This document shows positions 15,600-23,880 of a DNA stretch of 31,508 bases, piece after piece. A model generated the notes under the pieces. The model saw only the letters and a list, made by a program, of their open reading frames with translations. It was not told the DNA's origin and made no database searches. The position numbers and the translations under genes are program-made. How positions within the stretch are numbered: the first letter of the stretch is position 1; every line of letters begins with the position of its first letter. Source of the stretch: a virus; the IMG/VR virus record IMGVR_UViG_3300009103_001650, positions 1 to 31,508 of that record, one strand, 5' to 3'.

Positions 15600-16246
15600 A
15601 AATTATAGATAACTTAGCACGAAAACTATACCTTGGGGTTTCTAAGATTCCGGGGGCAGGAGTAGGCCTTTTTGCGGGCACAGAAATCATGAGTGGAACC
15701 CCCGTTTGCGAATACAAGGGGGAGATTTTCGACATAGAAGAAGAGAAACGAGAAGACGGTCTTAGTCCAAAGCTTGAAAGTGAAAAAAAATTAGGGGAAA
15801 AATATAGCTACACCCTGCAACTTGGTTTCGACAAACCCGCCGCACTGTACTCCATAGGCTGGGCATCTCCAGATAGAAAACAGAAAAAGCTCATAGACGC
15901 TCAGCCCTCGCTAACTGCGGAAACTATAGGTCTTGGAGGCTTTGTGAACGACGCCCTTGGCTGGCAAGGACGAATGAAGCCAGAGTACGCTGAAGAAAGA
16001 AAACAAAGAGAAGAAAACCTAAAATCAGTTGAAGGGTTAAAAGCCAACAAAGAGCTAGATATTAAAGCTGGATTTAATCTCGAATACTGGTCACACCCTA
16101 CAGAAGTTTTAATTTACTTAAATGCTATTAAGGACATAAAACCCGGCGAAGAGCTATTCGTAAACTATGGAGATGCTTATTGGAATCCGTTTATTAAGTT
16201 TCTACAAAAGCAAGCCGAGGCCGAATCTAAGAAAGAAAATGAGTGA
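15596..16246 (+). CDS. SET-domain protein, putative lysine methyltransferase
   Basis: SET-domain signatures run in order. LGVSKIPGAGVGLFAGTEI (13-31) is the I-GxG-L-F-A N-terminal motif, CEYKGEIF (38-45) the following strand, GGFVNDALG (114-122) the region of the NHSC motif, and IKPGEELFVNYGDAYW (181-196) the closing GEE-L-x-x-x-Y pseudoknot with the catalytic Tyr. Known members methylate lysine using SAM. Here the NHxC motif is changed to NDAL, so activity and target are uncertain. SET proteins are rare in phages as far as I know. It overlaps the sigma-like gene by ATGA and the next gene by eight bases, implying joint expression. Confidence 0.75.
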   Translation: MKIIDNLARKLYLGVSKIPGAGVGLFAGTEIMSGTPVCEYKGEIFDIEEEKREDGLSPKLESEKKLGEKYSYTLQLGFDKPAALYSIGWASPDRKQKKLIDAQPSLTAETIGLGGFVNDALGWQGRMKPEYAEERKQREENLKSVEGLKANKELDIKAGFNLEYWSHPTEVLIYLNAIKDIKPGEELFVNYGDAYWNPFIKFLQKQAEAESKKENE

Positions 16247-17315
16247 TTTTAAACTAACAGCAGAACAAGAAGAGATTCTTTTAAATGAGTGGAACTCCAG
16301 ACCGGATTCTCCACCAGCTTTATTAGAGCTTATAAGGTTAGCTTTTCCCGGTCAGGAGCTTGACGGAAGGACTAAAGAAGGCAAAGCCGTAAAAGCGTTC
16401 TTAGCGTCTAGAGACATAAAAGCTCGTGGAGCGCACGAGTACAAGGCTAAGAAAAAAATTGGACTCACTGAGGAGGGGGAAACTTTTATAAAGAATAACG
16501 TTGAATTCATGAGTTCTGTAGAGATAGCGAGGATCTTATTTGAAGACCCAAATCTAACGAACTTGAATCAGGAAGCTCGCACTGTCAGCGATTACATAAA
16601 AAGCTTGGAGGGCTCCCCTGTTTTCGAACAGCCGGACGAGGTTCCGGCGGAAGATTATAAGCCCCCGAAAACCTTTGATAAGACTTTGTTTAGGGTAAAT
16701 AAGTATACGAATAATTCTATAAACAAAAATAAAATTACAACAAAGATTAAAAAACAAATAGAGTCTTTAATTAATTATATAAATACTTATAGATTTTGTT
16801 ATCAAATTAACACTTATGTTACGCTAACAGATAGAGAATTATTTGAGTCAAGCTTCGTGAGATATACGAACGACAAGCCGGACTTAACACAGGAGGAGGT
16901 AGATCAATATATAGTGCTGTCTTCGGAAGTGGTCATTGCAGCAAGCATACAGCGCAGAAAAGAGCATCTAACCCAGTTGTTAGACGGTATAGTAGAAGAC
17001 TCAGACGGAAGAGCGTCTATGTCCCTTGTTGAGGCAATAGGAAAAACCGAAACGGAATATAATCAATCTGTCAATCGACAACAAAAACTATTAAACGATC
17101 TAAAGGAGAAAAGAAGTGATCGCCTCAAAAAACAAATTCAAGAAAACGCAAGCATATTGAACTTAGTTAAAGTTTGGAAAGAAGAAGAGAGTAGAACAAA
17201 ATTGATTAAACTCTCCGAAATGAGAAGGAAAAGCGTTAAAGAAGAGGCGGAGAATTTGTCTTCCATGGATGAAATAAAAGCGAGAATCCTAGGGATAGAC
17301 GAAAATGACATATGA
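16239..17315 (+). CDS. protein with two HTH-like repeats and coiled coil, candidate small terminase
   Basis: Not matched to a known family. The start is ATG 16239, just before the previous stop. Residues 6-60 and 75-125 look like two copies of one DNA-binding unit: each opens LTxExE, has a helix, then an R-x-x-F segment and closes with A-x-x-VKxF or R-x-V-x-x-Y-I. The middle is polar, and residues about 270-350 are highly charged and probably coiled coil. Two DNA-binding-like units, an oligomerising tail and a place shortly before the large terminase suggest a small terminase or transcription factor, but this is inference. Confidence 0.45.
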   Translation: MSDFKLTAEQEEILLNEWNSRPDSPPALLELIRLAFPGQELDGRTKEGKAVKAFLASRDIKARGAHEYKAKKKIGLTEEGETFIKNNVEFMSSVEIARILFEDPNLTNLNQEARTVSDYIKSLEGSPVFEQPDEVPAEDYKPPKTFDKTLFRVNKYTNNSINKNKITTKIKKQIESLINYINTYRFCYQINTYVTLTDRELFESSFVRYTNDKPDLTQEEVDQYIVLSSEVVIAASIQRRKEHLTQLLDGIVEDSDGRASMSLVEAIGKTETEYNQSVNRQQKLLNDLKEKRSDRLKKQIQENASILNLVKVWKEEESRTKLIKLSEMRRKSVKEEAENLSSMDEIKARILGIDENDI

Positions 17316-18271
17316 GCGAGAAGGAAGAAAACGGGGTAATTTGCAAAAGTTGCGAGAAAGCCTTTCAAACGGAAAGGCAACTGCACGCTCATATCAAAGT
17401 GCATAAACTAAGAGTAGTAGAGTATTACCAAAAGTATTTCCCGAGATACGATCTTTACGATGGAAAAATTATTAAATACAAAACAAAAGAGCAATACTTA
17501 TCTACAGACTTTAATAGTAGGACCAATTTACGACTTTGGTTAAAAGAGAAAGACGCGGAAGAGTCCAAAAATTACTGTAAAGGCCTTTTGCTAGAAAGGA
17601 AGGAAAAGAAAGGTTTAGTTTATACTCCTTCCCAAGTGGAACTAAGGACTATACTGTCTCCCCCGATCCAGTATCTTCACGATACATTCAAAAATTATTA
17701 CCCCTTCTGTGAAGATATAGGTTTTAAAAACAAATACCAATTCCCTGTTGAAATAACAGAAGGCAAGGAGTACGAAAAGCCTCAGTATTCTATTCATGTA
17801 GATACGAGGGAGCAGCTACCTTTAAAGTTTGATGATTATACAACTAGGTCCACCACCTTACCCGTGGGGGACTATACTTTTAGCGAACCAAAGCTGACAT
17901 GTAATTGCTATATAGAAAGAAAGTCTTTAGCTGATTTCATATCGACACTAAGCGTCAGAAATTTCGAAAGGTTTGAAAAGGAAATTATTAGAGCAAAGGA
18001 GATGGAAGCGAATTTAATTATACTGGTGGAAGATACATTGAGTCATGCGATGAACTTTAAGTACCTGCCTTATGTATCAAAAAAAATAAAAGTTACTCCT
18101 GAGTACATTTTTCATAATGTGAGACATTTGATTCAAAAATATCCCCATATACAATTCTTATTTGTTAAGGGAAGAAAAGAATCTAAAAGAGTAGTCAAAA
18201 AAATATTTTTTAGTGGCTGCCTTTACAAGAGTATAGACTTACAACTGGCCTATGATATAAAAATCTTATAA
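17312..18271 (+). CDS. C2H2 zinc finger fused to an ERCC4-type nuclease
   Basis: A C2H2 finger is visible at the N-terminus: Cys11, Cys14, His27, His31 (C-x2-C-x12-H-x3-H). The C-terminal half has the ERCC4/XPF nuclease core: VDTREQ (163-168), LPVGDY (183-188), IERK (201-204) with Asp208, i.e. the GDx(n)ERKx3D signature. These residues bind the metal for cleaving branched or flapped DNA in the known family. A conserved-looking linker of about 100 residues lies between. In phages, such an enzyme could trim recombination or packaging intermediates. It overlaps the previous gene by ATGA and the terminase follows after one small gene. Confidence 0.8.
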   Translation: MSEKEENGVICKSCEKAFQTERQLHAHIKVHKLRVVEYYQKYFPRYDLYDGKIIKYKTKEQYLSTDFNSRTNLRLWLKEKDAEESKNYCKGLLLERKEKKGLVYTPSQVELRTILSPPIQYLHDTFKNYYPFCEDIGFKNKYQFPVEITEGKEYEKPQYSIHVDTREQLPLKFDDYTTRSTTLPVGDYTFSEPKLTCNCYIERKSLADFISTLSVRNFERFEKEIIRAKEMEANLIILVEDTLSHAMNFKYLPYVSKKIKVTPEYIFHNVRHLIQKYPHIQFLFVKGRKESKRVVKKIFFSGCLYKSIDLQLAYDIKIL

Positions 18272-18277
18272 ACGACA

Positions 18278-18715
18278 ATGAAGAAATACTATGTTACATA
18301 TGAGCCCTGCACTGAAGACTTAGGTAAATATCCAGTAGATAAATGGGTCCAAGTGAACGATCCGACATCTCAAAATATATCATGTCTATGCGGAGACTTA
18401 CATGTTACAGATGTTAGTTTTGAGTATTTCCCGCTTGACGATAGCCATCCATGCGTTAACAAGGTCAACTCAGGATTCGCGTTTGGATACATTTCTTACA
18501 TTAATCAGAGTTGCGATATAGAATTAAATCCTAAACCAATTCCCAATACGACTCTATACAGAATGAGGTGGAAAATGTTTGGAGATCAATATCGATTTTG
18601 CATAGAAAATGAAAACGAAAAATATTCCGAAATGGATCATGTGGATCACATGCTTCTCTTCAGAGGAATACCTTTTGTTTCTAACCCCAAGTATAAAGGG
18701 AAATTAATTAATTAA
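18278..18715 (+). CDS. hypothetical protein, 145 aa
   Basis: Function unknown. It has six Cys (CTE, CLCGD, PCVN, SCD, FCIE) and many aromatic residues on alternating short strands, compatible with a compact beta fold. No spaced zinc-ribbon pair is clear. It sits between the ERCC4-type nuclease (6 bases) and the terminase large subunit (10 bases), so it is probably in the packaging operon. Confidence 0.55.
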   Translation: MKKYYVTYEPCTEDLGKYPVDKWVQVNDPTSQNISCLCGDLHVTDVSFEYFPLDDSHPCVNKVNSGFAFGYISYINQSCDIELNPKPIPNTTLYRMRWKMFGDQYRFCIENENEKYSEMDHVDHMLLFRGIPFVSNPKYKGKLIN

Positions 18716-18725
18716 TAATAATAAA

Positions 18726-20555
18726 ATGTGGTACTGTCCAGATAAATATAAAAATAAAGACGAAGAAAGCGTTAATGACCAGCTGCTAAAGATGAAGGGA
18801 CACCTTTCTGACAACGAAGCCAAGCTTACATTAGCCAAATTCTTGAACGCTAATTTAGGTCTTACTACTGAATTAATTTCTGGGATCAAGTTAGCTCCGT
18901 TTCAGGAAATTACCCTCAAAGGAATGATGAATAGAAACTTCTCAATGTGTGTTTGGGGTCGTGGTTGCGGTAAAACGTTCATTGCTTCAGTGTTTTGTTT
19001 CCTTCAGTGCATATTTAATCCCGGCACAAAAATATTAGTAGCCGGTCCCACTTTTAGGACGGCTAGATTTATTTTCGAAAACTTGGAAAAGCTGGTTGAG
19101 TCTGAGGGGGCAGAGCTTTTAATGCAATGTTTCGGGGCGAAATCGAAGAGAAATGATCAGTTTCAATGGCAAATTAACGGGGGGACAATCACGGCCATTC
19201 CGCTTAACGGAGAAAAAATTCGTGGTTTCCGCGCTAACGTATTGCTGCTGGACGAGTACCTACTTCTTCCTGAAGATTTAATCAACACAGTACTTATGCC
19301 ATTCTTAGTAGCTCCACAGAACATGAAAGAGCGTATAGAAATCAGAGAGATGGAAGACAAGCTTATCAAAGCTGGAGACATGAAAGAAGATGAAAGAATG
19401 GTTTTTGAAAACGATAGCAAGATGATAGAGTTATCTTCAGCAAGCTACACGTTTGAGAATCTGTATAAGACCTACAAAGACTGGGTTAATCATGTTTACT
19501 CTGAAGAACAAAGCGACTCCTCTTATTTCATATCCCAATTAGGATACGAAGCGTTACCTGAGCATATGATTGACCACACTATAATCGAAGCAGCTCAAGA
19601 CGGAGGGTATTCGAATGCCTCATTCCAAAGGGAGTATTGCGCTCAGTTCACGGACGGAAGCGATAGCTATTTCAGCGCAATCAAAATGCACCAATGCACT
19701 GTTCCAGATGGGGAAGAACCAACCACACTTATAAAAGGTAAATCGAGCGGGAAATATATCGTAGGTATTGACCCGAACATGAGTGATAGTCCAAGCGCGG
19801 ATTATTTTGCGATCACAGTCATGGAAATAGATGAAGAAAAAGAAACCTCAACATTAGTCCACAATTACGCGGGACTAGGAAGTCTGAATAATCATGTCAG
19901 ATATCTAAAGTACGTACTGGAGAACTTCGATCCAGAATTAATATGTATTGATAATGCTGGCGCAGACATGTTCTTAGAAGCAGCAAATCACTCTAAACTA
20001 TTTTTAGATAATAAAATAAACTTAAAGCCTATCGAGTTTGACTCTAACAAAGAGGGGGTAGATTACCTGAAAGAAGTAAGAAACCTGAAATCATCTTATA
20101 ATAAAGAAAATAAACAAATAGTCTTTAATCAAGTGTTCTCAAGCGATTGGATAAGAAAGGCTAACGAGCTACTTCAAGCAAATATAGATTACAAAAAAAT
20201 ATGGTTCGCATCAAGAACTACAGCAAATGGCTCAGAATTCGATAAACAAAGCATGACTAAGGTTAACTTAAAAGACGTACGTGAAGAAAATTTGGGGGAT
20301 TTTATCGAAACCCAAGATAATTTAGTATATCAGGTAAAGAAACAATGCGCTCTCGTAGAGGTAAAAACGACTTCTAGAGGAACCCAGACATTCGACCTCC
20401 CACAGCATTTAAAGCGGAATACCAGCGCAAACAGAGCGAGAAAAGATAATTATACTGGTTTACTTTTGGCTAATTGGGGTGTAAAATGTTACTTTGATAT
20501 GAAAAACTATAAGATGGAAACACCTTCTGCGACCTTTGTTCCTAGAATGGTGTAA
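18726..20555 (+). CDS. terL: terminase large subunit
   Basis: DNA-packaging motor ATPase and headful nuclease. Walker A is WGRGCGKT (77-84), Walker B is VLLLDEY (172-178) with catalytic Glu177, and the C-motif region follows. The RNase H-like nuclease domain has Asp349 (VGIDPNMSDS), Asp409 (ICIDNAG) and Asp574 (RKDNYTG), the expected three acidic residues. At 609 aa it is of the T4 gp17-like size class. The product translocates DNA through the portal encoded next. No Shine-Dalgarno site is visible; the start is preceded by AT-rich AATAATAATAAA. Confidence 0.95.
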   Translation: MWYCPDKYKNKDEESVNDQLLKMKGHLSDNEAKLTLAKFLNANLGLTTELISGIKLAPFQEITLKGMMNRNFSMCVWGRGCGKTFIASVFCFLQCIFNPGTKILVAGPTFRTARFIFENLEKLVESEGAELLMQCFGAKSKRNDQFQWQINGGTITAIPLNGEKIRGFRANVLLLDEYLLLPEDLINTVLMPFLVAPQNMKERIEIREMEDKLIKAGDMKEDERMVFENDSKMIELSSASYTFENLYKTYKDWVNHVYSEEQSDSSYFISQLGYEALPEHMIDHTIIEAAQDGGYSNASFQREYCAQFTDGSDSYFSAIKMHQCTVPDGEEPTTLIKGKSSGKYIVGIDPNMSDSPSADYFAITVMEIDEEKETSTLVHNYAGLGSLNNHVRYLKYVLENFDPELICIDNAGADMFLEAANHSKLFLDNKINLKPIEFDSNKEGVDYLKEVRNLKSSYNKENKQIVFNQVFSSDWIRKANELLQANIDYKKIWFASRTTANGSEFDKQSMTKVNLKDVREENLGDFIETQDNLVYQVKKQCALVEVKTTSRGTQTFDLPQHLKRNTSANRARKDNYTGLLLANWGVKCYFDMKNYKMETPSATFVPRMV

Positions 20556-20601
20556 TGTAAAATAAGATTTTATTTAAAAAAAAACTCTAAAAAAGACCAA
20601 A

Positions 20602-22629
20602 ATGAGCGTTCCGAAAAAACAAACAAAAAAAGTGGGAAGACCCAAGAAGAAAGAGTCTGAAGATATAGTGCCGATTATGATCTCTGAAGCCTCCGAAACA
20701 CGCCAAGAAAGTAACGCTTCAGATAGGACTTCTTATCGAAGAAACGTTTCTAGCACAATAGAGAGGACCGATAAATACAGCAATATAGACAAAGGTTTAG
20801 TCCCTTTTAGAACTGTAGACAACAAAGGCGCAATGTCGGTGAGGGATGCCGTTGTGTTATGTCAAAAAGCTTATTACAATTTTTCTGTTTTCAGAAACGC
20901 TATAGACCTGATGACAGAATTTTCTTGTGCAAGCATTTACTTTCAGGGCGGCAGCAAGAAATCTAAGACGTTCTTCGAAGCATTGTTAAAGAAGGTAAAT
21001 ATAGTTGATTTGCAAGATAGATTCTTCAGGGAATACTTTAGGTCAGGTAATGTATTTTTATATAGGCTCGATGCGGCGATCAAGAAGGAAGACGTTAGGA
21101 AGCTCTCACAGACTTTCGGAAGTAAAAAAATTAAAATTCCATATAGATACGTGGTTCTGAACCCAGCGGACATTCAATTATCAGGCTCCCTGAGTTTCTC
21201 TACTGACGTTAAAAAATACCACAAAGTACTTACTGACTATGAGCTAGAGAGAGTTAGAGTAGCTAAAACAGATGAAGACAAAAAGATAAGAGAGTCGTTA
21301 CCTGAAGATGTTAAAAAATTATTAAACTCTGGGCAGGTATTGAATTCTATAAAAATTCCCCTAGAGTCTGAAAAAATTTCAGCAATCTTCTATAAGAAAA
21401 TGGACTATGAACCCTTTGCGGTTCCCATGGGGTATCCAGTACTCGAAGATATAAATCACAAAACAGAATTAAAGCGCATGGATATGGCTATCGCTAGAAC
21501 TATGCAGCAAGCAGTATTGTTAGTTACGACAGGAACTGATCCAGATAAAGGGGGAGTAAATCAAAAGAACTTGGTTGAATTACAAAAGCTTTTCGAGAAT
21601 CAATCTGTGGGGAGAGTCTTAATAGCAGACTATACTACTAAGGCTCAATTTGTAATCCCTCAAATAGGAGACCTTCTCGACCCTAAGAAATATGAAATTG
21701 TAAACTCAGATATTCAAGCGGGATTGAACAGTATGATTACCGGTGCGGGGGGAGGAACGTCTACCGCTACGGGTGATAAAGCTAGCAGCTTTTCAATGAA
21801 AGTGGAAATTTTCTTAGCAAGACTTAAGCAGGCGAGAGAAACTTTTCTCAACGATTTTTTGATCCCAGAAATAAAAAGGGTAGCGCAAGATGTGGGTTTA
21901 AAAAACTATCCAACCCCTTTCTTTGATGAGATAAGTCTGAGGGAAAGCACGAACTTCGCTAAGGTTTATAGTAGATTAGTAGAAATAGGTGTCCTAACCC
22001 CAGAAGAAGGAATTAAAGCTATTGAGACGGGTAGGTTACCCACTCCAGAAGAGTCTGTCGAATCACAAATGCAATATAAATCTAACAAGAATAAAGGTTT
22101 ATATATACCAATGATGGGTGGAGTAGACCCAACTGACACAGCCAAACAAAGGAGCCACGAACTGAAGTTAGTAGACAAAAAAAGTTCGTCACCTTCTTCA
22201 CCCAACCCATCGAATAAGAACAAGCAATCTAAGATCAAACAACCAACGGGAAGACCTCAAGAAACTGACTCCCCTAAAGAGAGTAACGTTGAATCGAAAT
22301 CATTCTTTAGCTTCAGTAGGGTTAAAGAAAATATTTTACTTTCTCAAACTTTAGAGAAAGAAGTTGAGGTCAATCTAAGGAAAATTCATAAAGTAAAAAG
22401 ATTAAATAAAAAGCAGAAGGCCGTCGCAGAAAGCATTACTAGTGTAATTATAACTAACGAACCAACAGAAAACTGGAAAAATTCGATAGAGGATTACTGC
22501 AAGAAGCCTGTCGATAAAAATCATGACATGGTAAAAGAAATTACCGACATAGCTATCGAACATCAGGTCAACATGTTTATGGCGGGGATACTTTATCATA
22601 GTAAATCGGAAGAGGAGAACGGAGAATAA
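20602..22629 (+). CDS. portal protein
   Basis: Placed and shaped as the portal: 675 aa, directly after the terminase. The basic N-terminus (KKQTKKVGRPKKK) is disordered. The clip/wing region has YRNxV-type features such as FRNAIDLMTEFSCASIYF (98-115), YFRSGNVFLYRLDA (144-157) and the PADIQLSG strand that is typical of portals. The C-terminal 200 residues are polar and charged, with a PSSPNPSN-like linker. It forms the dodecameric head vertex. No Shine-Dalgarno sequence precedes the ATG. The end holds GGAGAA for the next gene. Confidence 0.88.
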   Translation: MSVPKKQTKKVGRPKKKESEDIVPIMISEASETRQESNASDRTSYRRNVSSTIERTDKYSNIDKGLVPFRTVDNKGAMSVRDAVVLCQKAYYNFSVFRNAIDLMTEFSCASIYFQGGSKKSKTFFEALLKKVNIVDLQDRFFREYFRSGNVFLYRLDAAIKKEDVRKLSQTFGSKKIKIPYRYVVLNPADIQLSGSLSFSTDVKKYHKVLTDYELERVRVAKTDEDKKIRESLPEDVKKLLNSGQVLNSIKIPLESEKISAIFYKKMDYEPFAVPMGYPVLEDINHKTELKRMDMAIARTMQQAVLLVTTGTDPDKGGVNQKNLVELQKLFENQSVGRVLIADYTTKAQFVIPQIGDLLDPKKYEIVNSDIQAGLNSMITGAGGGTSTATGDKASSFSMKVEIFLARLKQARETFLNDFLIPEIKRVAQDVGLKNYPTPFFDEISLRESTNFAKVYSRLVEIGVLTPEEGIKAIETGRLPTPEESVESQMQYKSNKNKGLYIPMMGGVDPTDTAKQRSHELKLVDKKSSSPSSPNPSNKNKQSKIKQPTGRPQETDSPKESNVESKSFFSFSRVKENILLSQTLEKEVEVNLRKIHKVKRLNKKQKAVAESITSVIITNEPTENWKNSIEDYCKKPVDKNHDMVKEITDIAIEHQVNMFMAGILYHSKSEEENGE

Positions 22630-22631
22630 AA

Positions 22632-23801
22632 ATGAACAATTCAGAAGACAAAAACGAAGAAAATGATCAAATAAAGTCCCTTTACGGAGACTCAGACTTA
22701 TCGCTTCCTGATGACCTACTCGTCCCAGATCTAGAAGAATCCAATTCAGGTTCTGATTATGAAGCTCGCAATATAAAGGATGATGTAGATGTCTCTTTTA
22801 AGTTTTGTTTCTTGGGAGCTGGACAAGGGGGATCTAGATTAGCTGAAACATTTAACAAGCTTGGGTACAATAGGGTTGCTGCGATTAATACAGCTAAATC
22901 AGATTTAAATACTCTATCTTTAGAAAACAAATTATGCGTAGGCGAGGGTGGCGGAGCGGGAAAAGACCCCGCCGTAGCTGAAAACGTTCTTCGGGAAAAC
23001 AGGGAAGATGTTATCGATTTCATGAGATACTCTTTCGGTGAATCTTTTGATAGGATTTTTATTTGCGCTGGGGCTGGGGGAGGCACGGGATCAGGCATGG
23101 TAACGTCATTAGTCAACTTAGCTGAAGAAGTTCAAGAGCTGGTGAGAACCGAGGAGAAACAAGTCGGGGTAATCTTAACATTGCCAAAGAAATCAGAAGG
23201 AATGAAGGTTAATAAGAATGCGTCCAATGTTTTAAATAACGTATTTTCCTTGGTGGAGACCGGTAAGGTGTCTCCATTGATCTTACTGGATAACGATAAG
23301 GTTGCGCAACTTTATCCTAATATAGCTGTCTCTAAATTCTGGGGCGCAGCAAACAGTAGCTTAGCCGGTTTATTCCATCTATTTAATTTAACCTCAGCAA
23401 AAGACAGTAGTTATACCTCCTTCGATAAAAACGATTACAAAGGAATATTAAATTCTGGGATGATTTTATTTGGAGCTTCTCCAGTTAAGAACTGGAATGA
23501 CCCTGTGCAAATTTCACGTACCGTAAGAGAGAACCTTAAGAGTAACTTACTGTCTGGAGGTGTTGATATAAGTACTGGGAATACCGCTGGAGTGGTAATG
23601 ATAGGGAGCACGGAGATATTAGATAATCTTCCTCAAGGACACATTGATCAAGCCTTAGATCAATTAAATCGAATCTTAGGTAGAAATAGCGTTGTCCATG
23701 GTGGTGTCTACAGTGGGGATAAACCCATATTAAATATATTCAGTGTTATAGGTGGCTTGGGCAGACCCACGGACAAGATAAGATCTCTTTCATCAAATTG
23801 A
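22632..23801 (+). CDS. tubulin/FtsZ-superfamily GTPase
   Basis: The tubulin-FtsZ signature is clear. GAGQGGSR (62-69) is the first nucleotide loop, NTAKSDL (86-92) the next strand, GEGGGAGKDPAVAE (104-117) the T3-like loop, and GGGTGSG (149-155) the diagnostic T4 phosphate loop. FDKNDYKGILNSG (264-276) places two Asp (265, 268) three residues apart, as in the FtsZ T7 catalytic loop, so GTP hydrolysis looks possible. The first 52 residues are an acidic disordered extension, and the C-terminus ends soon after the core. It differs from FtsZ by lacking a conserved tail peptide. It sits between portal and head genes, not in a replication or partition module as for PhuZ or TubZ. Confidence 0.88.
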   Translation: MNNSEDKNEENDQIKSLYGDSDLSLPDDLLVPDLEESNSGSDYEARNIKDDVDVSFKFCFLGAGQGGSRLAETFNKLGYNRVAAINTAKSDLNTLSLENKLCVGEGGGAGKDPAVAENVLRENREDVIDFMRYSFGESFDRIFICAGAGGGTGSGMVTSLVNLAEEVQELVRTEEKQVGVILTLPKKSEGMKVNKNASNVLNNVFSLVETGKVSPLILLDNDKVAQLYPNIAVSKFWGAANSSLAGLFHLFNLTSAKDSSYTSFDKNDYKGILNSGMILFGASPVKNWNDPVQISRTVRENLKSNLLSGGVDISTGNTAGVVMIGSTEILDNLPQGHIDQALDQLNRILGRNSVVHGGVYSGDKPILNIFSVIGGLGRPTDKIRSLSSN

Positions 23802-23837
23802 CGTCAAAAAAATAACAGACAAAAACATTAATTAATT

Positions 23838-23880
23838 AAAAAAGGTGTAATACTTCACAGTATGCGCCTTTTTATTTTTT
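23838..23880 (+). terminator. rho-independent terminator overlapping the next start codon
   Basis: The stem has an inner ATACT/AGTAT (23850-23854 with 23859-23863) around a TCAC loop. After one bulged base it continues as AAAAAGGTGT against GCGCCTTTTT (10 bp including two G-T pairs), followed by a T-rich tract to 23880. The ATG of the lipoprotein gene, at 23862, lies in the 3' arm. The hairpin would end transcripts from the GTPase operon and also hold the start codon. Confidence 0.75.

Noticed and set aside
20557-20601. Possible terminator between terminase and portal genes
   Set aside because: AAATAA/TTATTT gives only a 6-bp stem of A-T pairs and no proper T-tract, so it is unlikely to stop transcription.
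22757-23116. Antisense frame of 119 aa opposite the GTPase gene
   Set aside because: It mirrors a Gly-rich coding region, has no ribosome site, and the + strand reading has full tubulin-family motifs.
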